Positions 24,002 through 33,425 of a DNA stretch of 35,256 nucleotides are shown piece by piece; position 1 is the first letter of the stretch; the number at the start of each line of letters is the position of its first letter. The DNA is from CAVPRW01 sp046727435 [NCBI: bacterium] (GTDB lineage Bacteria; Tectomicrobia; Entotheonellia; J063). A program made the position numbers and the translations under genes. The notes beneath the pieces were generated by a model. The model was given only the letters and a program-made list of their open reading frames with translations, did no database searches and was not told the DNA's origin. The stretch lies in NCBI GenBank assembly GCA_046727435.1, contig JBKPCR010000485.1:1-35256 (forward strand). Reading direction: 5' to 3'.

Positions 24002-25234
24002 CTACTCGAAGTATCGCTGAACCCATGCTGTCATGCGATGGAATGCCCCGCTGAGCCCTCGGTGATTGGCATAGTACGTCTCACCTGCCAGCAGCCGGTC
24101 CCTGCCGAATAGGGCAAGACCTACGCCGGTTGCGTACATCGGAGTGTTGACAAGATCGGTCAAGCCACTGATCTGGGCGGGCAGCCCCAGACGGACAGGC
24201 ATCTCGAAAACCGCTTCGGCAGCCTGCGTCATACCCGGCATGACCGCGGCTCCGCCCGTGATCACCACTCCAGCGGACAAACTCGCGTGTAACCCTTGTT
24301 CTTGGATATGCTGCCAGGCAAGAGCGAAGATTTCCTCAACACGGCACTCGATGATCTCCCCGATGAGTTTGTGCGGGATCGGCTGGATCGCCTTAGCCCC
24401 TAGGCCCTGCACGGCAATCATGTCACCAGTGTCGATGAGTGACTGTAAGGCACGCCCATACTGCCGTTTGATGCGCTCGGCCTCCGTCACAGGCGTGCGC
24501 AGGCCCACCGCCAGATCATGCGTAACATGGTTGCCCCCCACCACTAGGCTGGAAACGTGCCGCATGGTTCCCGCTCCATACACGGCAATCTCAGTCGTCC
24601 CGCCACCGATGTCGAGGAGCGCGACCCCCATGTCGCGTTCATCCGGTGTAAGTACCGCCCTTGCCGACGCCAACGGCTGCGCAACGATCGCCTGAACCCC
24701 AAGCTTGGCCTGATCCAACACCTTTCTGAGCATCTCAATGGCAGGCCTCGAGGCGGTGATCACCTGTGCCGACACACCGAGCTTCGTTCCCATTCTCCCA
24801 ATTGGATTAGCGAGCCCGGTCTCCTCATCCAATCGATATTGGATGGGCATGACGTGTAAGGTTTCCTGCTGATCCGACAGCGTCTGTGACCGCGCCATCT
24901 CGATCACTTGCTGCATGTCTCTGGGCGTCACCTCCTTTGCTGCTAACTCCATGGACACCTCTGTTGTGAGGCCGTCTACCTGACCGCCCCCGATACCGAC
25001 GTACACCGCGTCGAAGCGTGCTCCGGCCATCATTTCTGCATCTTCAACAACCTTGAGAATGGTCTCGACCGTGCTGTTGATGTCGACGATGGTTCCCTTC
25101 CGCAAGCCTTTCGAGGGCCGGCTGCCGATGCCGATGATCTCCAGATCGCCCTCTAGGGTGACCTCGCCAACGACAGCGCTGACCTTGGTTGAACCGAGAT
25201 CCAGCCCGACCACTTGATTATTGTACTTGCCCAC
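24002..25234 (-). CDS. ftsA: Cell division protein FtsA
   Basis: A 410-residue actin-fold ATPase that tethers FtsZ to the membrane and recruits later division proteins. VVGLDLGSTKVSAVVGE (about 8-24) is the phosphate-1 motif, LLDIGGGTTEIAVY the phosphate-2 motif, and VVITGGAAVMPG the adenosine motif. The SHS2/1C domain lies between them. The C-terminus ends FHRMTAWVQRYFE, an amphipathic membrane-targeting helix. The start is taken as GTG 25234, right after GGAGGGGACA, giving normal length. It overlaps the ftsQ stop by 17 nt, so the two genes are translationally coupled. Confidence 0.95.
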   Translation of the reverse strand: MGKYNNQVVGLDLGSTKVSAVVGEVTLEGDLEIIGIGSRPSKGLRKGTIVDINSTVETILKVVEDAEMMAGARFDAVYVGIGGGQVDGLTTEVSMELAAKEVTPRDMQQVIEMARSQTLSDQQETLHVMPIQYRLDEETGLANPIGRMGTKLGVSAQVITASRPAIEMLRKVLDQAKLGVQAIVAQPLASARAVLTPDERDMGVALLDIGGGTTEIAVYGAGTMRHVSSLVVGGNHVTHDLAVGLRTPVTEAERIKRQYGRALQSLIDTGDMIAVQGLGAKAIQPIPHKLIGEIIECRVEEIFALAWQHIQEQGLHASLSAGVVITGGAAVMPGMTQAAEAVFEMPVRLGLPAQISGLTDLVNTPMYATGVGLALFGRDRLLAGETYYANHRGLSGAFHRMTAWVQRYFE

Positions 25235-26039
25235 TGTCCCCTCCCCTCCTCTGTAGTCGGCCGGCACCTTGGGTCGTCCGTGCAGTCGTCTTGACGATGA
25301 TTTGATTGTCAACGGAGACATCTACATACTCGGCGCGTCGCGCCCTGCTCCGCAGCGCCTCATCAAGAACTGGGAAAAAGGCCAACTTTTGGTCAATCCC
25401 GACCAGATTGTGGCCCACGATCAACTTCCCCCGTGGCGTCCGGACCAGGAAACGCTCCGCGTTGATAATGTCGATGTGCGAAATGACGGTATCGCGAAAG
25501 AATGGGCTGTTATGGGCTTGGTGGAGCAGACGAAGGCCAGCATGAATGGCCGGGTCTGTCAACCGTTCCCCCAGCGCTGCTGGGTGGGACAATCTGGCCA
25601 CGAGTCGCGGGAGATTGGCCGCCTCAGCAGGAGTGGCTTGGCTCAGGAGATACCCCTCACCATCGATCAAAAACCCGTTCCCGCTCTCGAGAATGGCCAT
25701 CGGACGCCTTTCGTAAACGATAACCTCCAGCTCATTGGGGTAGACGCGCCGCACCAACGCCTCCCGAATCCACGGGTGTTGCATGATCTGCGTGCGGACG
25801 CGCTCGACGTTAATGCGAAACAGACTTGTCCCGCCGGCGATCTGAGCCAGTTGGATAAGCTCTGCTTGGGGCACATGCTCGGCGCCATAGACACGAACCG
25901 CGACGACATGGAAGGCGGCATGATCGCGGATGAACCAGAAGAAGCCCCCCCCAAGTAACATCGCCAGCCCCAGACTCGGCGCCAGCCAGCTGATCAGGCG
26001 CATCGGCCAGGGGATACGGGGTCTGACCTGCGGAATCAC
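25218..26039 (-). CDS. ftsQ: Cell division protein FtsQ/DivIB
   Basis: A 273-residue bitopic membrane protein that links early and late divisome components. A short basic cytoplasmic N-terminus precedes a membrane helix (about 17-36, LAPSLGLAMLLGGGFFWFI). The POTRA domain follows (HVVAVRVYGAEHVPQAEL to VYERRPMAIL), then the beta FtsQ domain (FLIDGEGYLLS onward). I prefer GTG 26039, with GGGGGAG 7 nt upstream and 4 nt after the murB stop. A TTG at 26057 after GAGGAGG, or TTG 26075, are alternatives that overlap murB. ddl, often found just before ftsQ, is absent. Confidence 0.9.
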   Translation of the reverse strand: MIPQVRPRIPWPMRLISWLAPSLGLAMLLGGGFFWFIRDHAAFHVVAVRVYGAEHVPQAELIQLAQIAGGTSLFRINVERVRTQIMQHPWIREALVRRVYPNELEVIVYERRPMAILESGNGFLIDGEGYLLSQATPAEAANLPRLVARLSHPAALGERLTDPAIHAGLRLLHQAHNSPFFRDTVISHIDIINAERFLVRTPRGKLIVGHNLVGIDQKLAFFPVLDEALRSRARRAEYVDVSVDNQIIVKTTARTTQGAGRLQRRGGDSGQVQ

Positions 26040-26043
26040 CCTT

Positions 26044-27003
26044 TTACTCCCCCACAATGCGCACCTCCTCCTCAAGGAGTATGCCTGTGTGCACCAACAC
26101 GTGGCATTTCACATAATCGATCAGCGCCAAGACGTCCACCACCGACGCCTTACCGCAGTTGACGATGAAGTTTGCATGCTTAACGGAGACCTGGGCATCT
26201 CCGATGCGATAGCCCTTCAGCCCCAGTTGGTCAATGAGATGCCCGGCACGTTCTCCAGGAGGATTCTTGAAGATCGAACCCGCGTTCGGGTAGGACAGTG
26301 GTTGCCTGTCTCGGCGACGGCGATACAGTTGGCGCACCTCCTCCCGCACCTCCAACGGGTTGGCGCGCTCTGCCCGCAGAGTGGCCCCCAGAACGACGCT
26401 GTGCTCAGGCAATGCGGCGAAACGATAGCCTACCACCACCTCCTCCGGTCTGACACTGACCATCTCACCTGTTGACAGCAAGAGTCTCACACACTCGACA
26501 ACATCCCAGATGGCTCCGACCTCAGTCCCGGCATTCATCACGACGGCGCCTCCCAGGGTTCCAGGGATACCCACAGCAAATGATAGCCCTCTGAGACCGT
26601 CGCGAATCGCGCGATGCAGGACACGGGTGAGGGGAACTCCGGCGCCGACCCGTACATGGACAAGATCCCCAGGGTGCATCTCCTGCTCCTGAAATGGAGC
26701 CCGCGTGGACACCTGGCTTAAGGCATCATGCAACGACACCACGAGACCGCGAATTCCACCCACGCGTACGATCAGATTTGAACCATTGCCCAACCAGGTC
26801 AACGGCACTCCATGGGCGGTGGCGCAGGCCATGACCGCTCTCACCTCGTCAACATCAGCTGGCATGAGCAAGAGGTCCGCTGGCCCGCCAATGCGCAACG
26901 AAGTATAACGCGCCATCGGGGCACCCTCATAGCGCCGGCCACGCATCCAGGCGAAGGCGCGGCGCAGGGATTGTGGAGACCAAGTACTGGCCCCAACGCT
27001 CAC
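26044..27003 (-). CDS. murB: UDP-N-acetylenolpyruvoylglucosamine reductase MurB
   Basis: A 319-residue FAD enzyme that reduces UDP-GlcNAc-enolpyruvate to UDP-MurNAc with NADPH. The FAD segments are SLRIGGPADLLLMP, LGNGSNLIVRVGGIRG (about 71-86) and VGIPGTLGGAVVMNAG. YPNAGSIFKNPPG carries the proton-donor serine, and the final GILLEEEVRIVG holds the conserved glutamate. The form is the shorter type II MurB. Its GTG start overlaps the murC stop (GTGA), so translation is coupled. Confidence 0.95.
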   Translation of the reverse strand: MSVGASTWSPQSLRRAFAWMRGRRYEGAPMARYTSLRIGGPADLLLMPADVDEVRAVMACATAHGVPLTWLGNGSNLIVRVGGIRGLVVSLHDALSQVSTRAPFQEQEMHPGDLVHVRVGAGVPLTRVLHRAIRDGLRGLSFAVGIPGTLGGAVVMNAGTEVGAIWDVVECVRLLLSTGEMVSVRPEEVVVGYRFAALPEHSVVLGATLRAERANPLEVREEVRQLYRRRRDRQPLSYPNAGSIFKNPPGERAGHLIDQLGLKGYRIGDAQVSVKHANFIVNCGKASVVDVLALIDYVKCHVLVHTGILLEEEVRIVGE

Positions 27004-28385
27004 GCGGCTTCCCCTTCCTGCAGGGCCTTCAGGACCTGTTCGCCTATCTTCCAGATATCTCCCGCGCCCAGGGTCAACACCACATCGCCGGCGCGAGCGT
27101 GCCGCAGCATCTCGGCAATCAGCTCTTCTCTGTGTGGCAGGAACAGAGCCTGTGGATGCCCAAGCGCCTGGACCCCTTCCCAGATCAGGGTAGCACTCAC
27201 ACCCGGAATGGGCGGTTCTCCTGCGCCATACACTTCAGTCAACAGCAGCACATCCGCGGCCAGCAGCGGTGGGCAGAATTCCTGCCAGAGTGCTTGCGTG
27301 CGGGTATAGCGATGCGGCTGGAAGAGAGCCACCAGCCGGCGGTCGGGCCACACCAGGCGGGCTGTGCGCAAGGTAGCGTCGATTTCGGTCGGATGATGAC
27401 CGTAATCATCGACAACGGTAATCCCACGCGCTTCACCCTTCACCTCGAACCGGCGGTGGATGCCACTGAAGTCGTGCAGCGCCTCTCGAATACAGACAAA
27501 GGGAATATCCAATTCCACCCCTGTAGCGATCGCAGCCAGGGCATTGCGAATGTTGTGCAGGCCAGGAATATTCAGCACGACCGAGCCCAGGTCTTTGCCA
27601 TGCCGCATGGCAACAAACACACTGCCGAGTCCCTGCATTCGGACCTCGCGCGCCGAGTAATCAACGTCACCGTGTAGGCCGTAGGTGAACACCTTTTTGG
27701 CCAGACAAGGGAGGATGGCACGGATATTCGGTTCGTCAGCGCAGACAACACAGAACCCATAGAACGGCACTTTGTTCAAGAATTGACCGAAAGCCGTCTG
27801 AATCTCCGCCAGATTCTGGTAAAAATCGAGGTGCTCGCGGTCGATAGTGGTCACAACCGCCACCATCGGATTCAATTTGAGAAACGAGCCGTCGCTTTCA
27901 TCCGCCTCCGCCACCATGAATTCGCCTTGGCCGAGCTTCGCATTGCCCCCCAGGCTATTGAGGCGACCACCGATGACGAGCGTGGGGTCAAGCCCCCCCT
28001 TGGCCAGCACCGTCGCGATCAGTGAGGTTGTGGTCGTCTTGCCATGACTCCCGGCGACCGCCACACCATATTTCATGCGCATCAGCTCGGCAAGCATCTC
28101 GGCACGTGGGATGACAGGGATCTTGCAGGCTTTGGCTGTCACCACCTCAACGTTCGTTGCGGTCACCGCCGACGACACCACGACTACATCGGCCTGTGCC
28201 ACATTCTCCGCCTGGTGCCCTGTGCAGTAGTGCACTCCAAGGCGCGCCAGTCGACGGGTGATCTCCGAGTCGGCGAGGTCGGAACCGCTTATGGCATAGC
28301 CCAGATTGTGTAACACCTCGGCGATACCACTCATCCCAATGCCGCCGATGCCGACGAAGTGGATGCGCTCGACTTTGCGAAACAT
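27000..28385 (-). CDS. murC: UDP-N-acetylmuramate--L-alanine ligase MurC
   Basis: A 461-residue cytoplasmic Mur ligase that adds L-alanine to UDP-MurNAc using ATP. The N-terminal UDP-binding domain starts IHFVGIGGIGMSGIAEVL. The ATP loop is AGSHGKTTTT (111-120). TIDREHLDFY and VVDDYGHHPTEI are MurC-type central and C-terminal motifs. I use ATG 28385 because GGAG lies 6 nt upstream; a GTG two codons earlier overlaps that site. It starts 9 nt after the murG stop and overlaps murB. Confidence 0.96.
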   Translation of the reverse strand: MFRKVERIHFVGIGGIGMSGIAEVLHNLGYAISGSDLADSEITRRLARLGVHYCTGHQAENVAQADVVVVSSAVTATNVEVVTAKACKIPVIPRAEMLAELMRMKYGVAVAGSHGKTTTTSLIATVLAKGGLDPTLVIGGRLNSLGGNAKLGQGEFMVAEADESDGSFLKLNPMVAVVTTIDREHLDFYQNLAEIQTAFGQFLNKVPFYGFCVVCADEPNIRAILPCLAKKVFTYGLHGDVDYSAREVRMQGLGSVFVAMRHGKDLGSVVLNIPGLHNIRNALAAIATGVELDIPFVCIREALHDFSGIHRRFEVKGEARGITVVDDYGHHPTEIDATLRTARLVWPDRRLVALFQPHRYTRTQALWQEFCPPLLAADVLLLTEVYGAGEPPIPGVSATLIWEGVQALGHPQALFLPHREELIAEMLRHARAGDVVLTLGAGDIWKIGEQVLKALQEGEAA

Positions 28386-28394
28386 CGTCACTCC

Positions 28395-29474
28395 TTATGT
28401 GCGGCAGAGTTGGAGACAGAGGTGGGCCACTTGCGTGGCGGCATCGGGCTTTCCCAACGCCAGACAGCGTGCCGCCATGACGGCAATTGCCTCGGGATGC
28501 GATAAGTAGTGCCGAATCCGTTCGGCCAGGAGGCTGCCACTCATTGTCTGATCCTGAATCAACTCGGCGGCCCCAACGGCCGCCAAGGTGCGTGCATTAT
28601 GCTCCTGGTGGTGATGGGTGGCATAGGGGAACGGCACCAACATGGCAGCCTTGCCGGTCACCGTTAATTCGGCGATGGTCGTGGCACCAGCCCGACAGAT
28701 CACCAAATCGGCGGCGCCGTACTCCTGCGCCATATCCTGAATGTAGGCGTGGACCACCCCAGGGTATGACTCCTTGGCGTAGGTGGCCTGGGCGATGGCA
28801 AAATCGCTTGACCCGGTCTGATGCACAATCCACAGGTGCTCCCGAATGTCGGCCAGTTGCGGCAGCGCCTCCAGTACCGCGACATTGAGATGATGGGCTC
28901 CTTGGCTGCCGCCAAACACGAGGAGGTGAAAGCGTCCGTTGGGCTTGTGTCCGCGGCCACGCACCTGACAGATCGCCGGTCTGACCGGGTTGCCCGTCAC
29001 CACAGCCTTGCCTTGAGGGAAATGGGCCACCGAGGCCTCAAATGACACCGCGACGCGGTTGACGACACGGCCCAGCAGCCGATTCGTCAAGCCTGGGAGA
29101 ACATTTTGCTCATGGATGAGACGCGGAATCCCGAGGGCGCCCGCCGCCAGCAGCACAGAACCGGACACGTAGCTCCCCAGGCCCAAGATCACCTGTGGCT
29201 GCACGCGACGTAGTACTCGAACGGCCTCGCCGAACCCCTGCAGAAGATGCCCCATGGCTACCAGCTGCTCTCGCCATTGCCGACGTGCCAGCCCAGAGGA
29301 GGTGATTTCAAAGTGACGATAGCCTTCACGCGCTACAATGTCGCGTTCTAACCCTCCACGCGACCCGATGAACATAATCCTGGCCCGTGGGTCCCATCGC
29401 TTTAGTTCCTGGGCCACGGCAATGCCGGGATAGAGGTGTCCACCTGTTCCACCTCCGACGATGACGATGCGCAT
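28395..29474 (-). CDS. murG: UDP-GlcNAc:lipid I GlcNAc-transferase MurG
   Basis: A 359-residue GT28 glycosyltransferase on the inner face of the membrane that converts lipid I to lipid II. The N-terminal glycine-rich loop IVGGGTGGHLYPGIAVA (with His14), HEQNVLPGLTNRLLGR, LVFGGSQGAHHLN and the donor-binding CRAGATTIAEL are all present. ATG 29474 after GAGGAGACC is the true start; an open frame continues about 110 codons upstream into ftsW and is not coding. The gap from ftsW is 17 nt. Confidence 0.96.
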   Translation of the reverse strand: MRIVIVGGGTGGHLYPGIAVAQELKRWDPRARIMFIGSRGGLERDIVAREGYRHFEITSSGLARRQWREQLVAMGHLLQGFGEAVRVLRRVQPQVILGLGSYVSGSVLLAAGALGIPRLIHEQNVLPGLTNRLLGRVVNRVAVSFEASVAHFPQGKAVVTGNPVRPAICQVRGRGHKPNGRFHLLVFGGSQGAHHLNVAVLEALPQLADIREHLWIVHQTGSSDFAIAQATYAKESYPGVVHAYIQDMAQEYGAADLVICRAGATTIAELTVTGKAAMLVPFPYATHHHQEHNARTLAAVGAAELIQDQTMSGSLLAERIRHYLSHPEAIAVMAARCLALGKPDAATQVAHLCLQLCRT

Positions 29475-29491
29475 GGTCTCCTCGCAAGCCT

Positions 29492-30652
29492 TTATGTGGT
29501 GGTCTGCCTCGCTATCTCGGGACGCTGAGGATGGATCGCTTCTGAAGGGCGCTTCAGTGTCGGGAGCCGGGCTGAAATGCCCAGCAGAATTCCCACTGCT
29601 ATGTGCGTGACCACCAGTGAGGAGCCTCCATAGCTCACAAATGGGAGCGGCAATCCTTTCGTGGGAAGAAAGCCCACAACCACCGCCACGTTCATCACCG
29701 CTTGCAGGACGACCATGCTGGTAATTCCGGCAGCAAGGTAACGCGCAAACAGGTCTTGTGAACGCCCAGCCACCGCCATGCCATGCCAGAGCAGGATGCC
29801 GAAGCAACCGAGGATGGCGATGCAGCCAATAAACCCAAATTCCTCACCGATGACGGCGAAAACGAAATCCGTGTGTGCCTCGGGTAAGAAGAACAGCTTC
29901 TGCTTGCTCGCTCCGGGACCTACACCCACGACCCCGCCATTTCCGAAAGCCAACAGCGATTGCACGATTTGGAACCCCGCATCCAGACGGGTTGCCCAGG
30001 GGTCCCAGAACGCCAGCAAACGCCGCCAGCGAAACCCAACATGGACGAGTGCCAAATAGAGGAATGGCAGGGTTACGACCAGCAAGCTGACTATATGACG
30101 CAGTGGCACCCCACCGATGAATAATACGATCACGGCAATTTCCAGCAGGAGTACCGCCGTCCCGAGATCAGGTTGTAAAAGTGTACCCAGAAAGAGCATG
30201 CCGATAATCCCAGCCAGGAAGAGATCATGGCGGTTAAATTGGCCACGCCAAGACTGCTGCGCTGCGAGTCGATCCGCTAGGTAGAGAACTAAGCTGAGCT
30301 TGCCGAGTTCAGCTGGCTGAAAGCTGAAGCGCCCAACCTGTAGCCACCGTCTCGCTCCTCCTGCCTCTTTGCCAAGCGCTGGCACGAAGACCGATCCCAG
30401 AAGAATCAGCGTTATCACGAGATTCAGAGGGACCCAGCGCTGGAGCTGGCGATAATCGATTTGCACCGCCACCAACATAGCCAACACTCCGAAGATCGCA
30501 AAGAGCATCTGGCGTCTGAGAAAGAAATAAGGGTCTTGATAGCGGTCCATCGCTACAATTGCACTGGCGCTATAAACGGAAACAACGCCGAACCCCGTAA
30601 GCAAGAGGGATGCCAGCAGAATGAACGGGTTGCAACGTTGCAACCGGACCAT
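29492..30652 (-). CDS. ftsW: Septal peptidoglycan polymerase FtsW (SEDS family)
   Basis: A 386-residue integral membrane protein with about ten predicted helices. SEDS proteins polymerise lipid II at the septum with their cognate class B penicillin-binding protein, here FtsI. Visible signatures are GRFSFQPAELGKLSLVLYLA, FLPEAHTDFVFAVIGEEFG and the late GLPLPFVSYGGSSL motif. ATG 30652 follows an AGAGG about 6 nt upstream. murD, normally between mraY and ftsW, is missing; the 81-nt spacer before this gene holds nothing recognisable. Confidence 0.95.
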   Translation of the reverse strand: MVRLQRCNPFILLASLLLTGFGVVSVYSASAIVAMDRYQDPYFFLRRQMLFAIFGVLAMLVAVQIDYRQLQRWVPLNLVITLILLGSVFVPALGKEAGGARRWLQVGRFSFQPAELGKLSLVLYLADRLAAQQSWRGQFNRHDLFLAGIIGMLFLGTLLQPDLGTAVLLLEIAVIVLFIGGVPLRHIVSLLVVTLPFLYLALVHVGFRWRRLLAFWDPWATRLDAGFQIVQSLLAFGNGGVVGVGPGASKQKLFFLPEAHTDFVFAVIGEEFGFIGCIAILGCFGILLWHGMAVAGRSQDLFARYLAAGITSMVVLQAVMNVAVVVGFLPTKGLPLPFVSYGGSSLVVTHIAVGILLGISARLPTLKRPSEAIHPQRPEIARQTTT

Positions 30653-30733
30653 AGACGACCTCTAAATTCTGAATTCACCGGGCTTCAGTCGTGCTTCAAG
30701 CCGTGGCTACGGAGCCGTGCCCGCCAACGAGCT

Positions 30734-31819
30734 CTAGCGCAGCTTCAACGTGCTCAAACTGAGGAGGGCCAGGACAATAGCAACGATCCAGAAGCGCACA
30801 ATAACTTTCGATTCTTTCCAACCTTTCTCTTCAAAGTGATGATGCAACGGGGCCATCCGAAAGATGCGCTTACCTGTTAATTGAAATGAGCCGATTTGCA
30901 GCAACACCGATAGGGCTTCGATGAAAAAGATGCCACCCACCAGAGGCAGTAATAACTCATGTTTGACCAGCACCGCCATTGTGCCAAGAGCACCGCCGAG
31001 CGCCAGGCTGCCGATATTGCCCATAAAAACATCTGCGGGGTAGGCATTGAACCACAAGAACCCCAAACTGGCCCCGATCAGTGCCCCTCCAAAAATGGCG
31101 ATCTCGCCTCCACCTTTGACATAGGGGATCAGGAGGTAATTGGCGAACTGAGCATGCCCGGCCACATAGGCGATAACTGTAAAGGCGAAGGTGGCGATAA
31201 TCAGCGGTCCGGTAGCGAGACCGTCGAGACCGTCTGTCAGGTTGACTGCGTTGCAGGTCCCCACCATAATGAAGACAATCAACGGGATATACCAGATGCC
31301 GATATCCGGCGTCACTTCCTTGAAGAAGGGCACAGTGATCTGCGTCGCCACAGACGGATCCTCAGAATAGAAGTACATAAAGGATGCCAGGCCACCAGCG
31401 ACCACTGTCTGGGCCAGCAGTTTTTCCCCAATCCGCATCCCTTGACGCCGCACCCCTGCCAACTTCAGCCAATCATCGACAAATCCAATGGCCGCAAACG
31501 CGAAGGTTGCACTCAACAAGAGCCAGACAAAGCGATTGGTCAAATCGCTCCAGAGGACCGTTGGAAGGCTCAGCGCCATCAGAATCAACACCCCCCCCAT
31601 GGTGGGGGTACCGGCCTTCAGTTGGTGCGATTTAGGTCCATCCCCTCGAATTGTCTCGCCAATTTGATAGCGACGTAATTGCCGGATGACCCATGGCCCG
31701 AGGATGAGACTGATGATCAATCCGGTGAGAATGGCGTAGGCGGTACGGAAGGTAAGATATCGGAAGACATTAAAGCCAGGGACGATCGAGTGCAGAGGAT
31801 ACAGGAGGTGATAGAACAT
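30734..31819 (-). CDS. mraY: Phospho-N-acetylmuramoyl-pentapeptide transferase MraY
   Basis: A 361-residue ten-helix membrane enzyme that transfers phospho-MurNAc-pentapeptide to undecaprenyl phosphate, making lipid I. Catalytic motifs are FVDDWLKL (paired aspartates), CNAVNLTDGLDGLA, the cytoplasmic KAGTPTMGG loop and the C-terminal MAPLHHHFE. ATG 31819 (MFYHLLYPL) with AAGGA upstream gives the usual length; an in-frame extension to 31867 is unlikely. It follows murE after 83 nt without the expected murF. Confidence 0.96.
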   Translation of the reverse strand: MFYHLLYPLHSIVPGFNVFRYLTFRTAYAILTGLIISLILGPWVIRQLRRYQIGETIRGDGPKSHQLKAGTPTMGGVLILMALSLPTVLWSDLTNRFVWLLLSATFAFAAIGFVDDWLKLAGVRRQGMRIGEKLLAQTVVAGGLASFMYFYSEDPSVATQITVPFFKEVTPDIGIWYIPLIVFIMVGTCNAVNLTDGLDGLATGPLIIATFAFTVIAYVAGHAQFANYLLIPYVKGGGEIAIFGGALIGASLGFLWFNAYPADVFMGNIGSLALGGALGTMAVLVKHELLLPLVGGIFFIEALSVLLQIGSFQLTGKRIFRMAPLHHHFEEKGWKESKVIVRFWIVAIVLALLSLSTLKLR

Positions 31820-31902
31820 ATGTCGTCCTTCCCGGCCGTGGCGAAACCCGCCATGCTGTTCAGTCATCGTGAGCTGTAAAATAGAGGTCTTGCTCTCTCA
31901 AC

Positions 31903-33399
31903 TCAATGCGGAGCCGGCGACGTCGGCGTATAGCCAAAGTCCCGTAAGGCTTGCGTGACAATCTGCCGATCGTCGAACGAGAAGCGCGCGTCACCAACGA
32001 TTTGATAAGTCTCGTGTCCCTTACCGGCGATGAGCACCACATCACCAGCCTGTGCCAGCCCAATGGTTTCATGAATGGCACGAGCACGGTCCTCAATGAG
32101 GCGATACTGAGACGCGCAACCGATTTCGCGAAATCCTACCTCGATGGCGCGAATGATTGCCATCGGCGCCTCCGTGCGTGGATTATCGGAGGTGATCACA
32201 GCCATGTCGGCGTACTGAGCTGCCACCCGGCCCATGCGCGCCCGTTTGTTGCGATCGCGGTCGCCTCCCGCACCGAAAACAACAAGAACTCGACCGGTCG
32301 CGATGCCACGGGCAGCCTGGAGGACATTGCGCAGGGCGTCATCGGTGTGCGCATAATCCACCAACACACTGAACGGTTGGCCCCCATCAACGCGCTCAAA
32401 CCGGCCCGGCACCGTGTGTAGACGGGCAATGCCCTGGACTGTTTGTTCGATCCCCAAGCCAAGCCCCTTCGCCGTTGCCAATATCCCCAAGATATTATAA
32501 ACATTATGGCGACCGATGAGTTGCGAACGCACGGTGACGGGTTGTGGCGCCATACGCACCGTGAGGTCGATCCCGCTAGCATCCATCGCCAGATGCTCGA
32601 CGCCGACGTCGGACGCCGGCGAAAACCCGTACGTGATGACCGCAGCGGGCGTTTCGTGAATCAGTTTCTCCCCAGCAGGATCATCGTAATTCAGCACCGC
32701 GACTCCGGGTTGATACGTCGTAAATAGCTGCGCTTTGGCAGCAAAGTATGCCGCCATATCGGCATGATAATCGAGGTGGTCTTGAGTCAAGTTGGTGAAC
32801 AGAGCCGCTGCGAACTGACAGCCCCATACCCGATGCTGAGCTAAGGCATGCGACGAGACCTCCATGACACAGTCGGACACGCCGGCGCCAACCATCTGCC
32901 GCAGCATGCGCTGGATATTCTCGGCCGCCGGCGTGGTCTGATCGGCAGGCCGCTCGTGGCCAGCGTAACGATACGTCACCGTACCGATCACTCCTGGGGT
33001 CAAACCATGGGCGCGTAATACTGCTTCCAGCAGGTATGTTGAAGTCGTTTTGCCGTTCGTACCTGTCACACCGATGAGGCGAAGCTGTCGCGAAGGATGG
33101 CCGAAGAAGGCCGCCGCCATGTGGGCTAAGGCATGACGGGTGTCAGGCACGCGTAGGCAGCAGGCCAATGTCGTGGTAGTCAGGTCGAGCGGTCGGTCGA
33201 CCACCAGGACGCAGGCACCTTGCGCCAACGCCTGCGCGATAAAGGCATGCCCATCGACTTTCACGCCTGGAATCGCGACAAATGCCCACCCAGGTTGCAC
33301 TTCGCGGGAATCCGCAGTGATTCCCGCGAGCACACAGCTGGTAGAACCTTTGAGGACTTCGTACCGCAGCCCTGTGATGAGCTCGTTCAACGTCGCCAT
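31903..33399 (-). CDS. murE: UDP-MurNAc-tripeptide synthetase MurE (meso-DAP type)
   Basis: A 498-residue cytoplasmic Mur ligase that adds the third amino acid to UDP-MurNAc-L-Ala-D-Glu. The ATP loop is VTGTNGKTTS (111-120). TNLTQDHLDYH and LVDYAHTDDAL are the central and C-terminal Mur ligase motifs. DNPRTEAP (from residue 405) is the meso-diaminopimelate motif; lysine-adding enzymes lack this arginine. This predicts DAP-type, Gram-negative-like peptidoglycan. It lies 26 nt downstream of ftsI. It is a normal-length single ligase, not a MurE-MurF fusion. Confidence 0.96.
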   Translation of the reverse strand: MATLNELITGLRYEVLKGSTSCVLAGITADSREVQPGWAFVAIPGVKVDGHAFIAQALAQGACVLVVDRPLDLTTTTLACCLRVPDTRHALAHMAAAFFGHPSRQLRLIGVTGTNGKTTSTYLLEAVLRAHGLTPGVIGTVTYRYAGHERPADQTTPAAENIQRMLRQMVGAGVSDCVMEVSSHALAQHRVWGCQFAAALFTNLTQDHLDYHADMAAYFAAKAQLFTTYQPGVAVLNYDDPAGEKLIHETPAAVITYGFSPASDVGVEHLAMDASGIDLTVRMAPQPVTVRSQLIGRHNVYNILGILATAKGLGLGIEQTVQGIARLHTVPGRFERVDGGQPFSVLVDYAHTDDALRNVLQAARGIATGRVLVVFGAGGDRDRNKRARMGRVAAQYADMAVITSDNPRTEAPMAIIRAIEVGFREIGCASQYRLIEDRARAIHETIGLAQAGDVVLIAGKGHETYQIVGDARFSFDDRQIVTQALRDFGYTPTSPAPH

Positions 33400-33425
33400 C
33401 CCGCGAGACCCCCTAAATCATGGCG

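Noticed and set aside
29475-29807. N-terminal extension of murG into ftsW
   Set aside because: The extension overlaps ftsW coding sequence, and the conserved MurG start with a good ribosome-binding site is at 29474.
30959-31678. 239-codon plus-strand open frame opposite mraY
   Set aside because: Low-complexity His/Gln-rich shadow of mraY.
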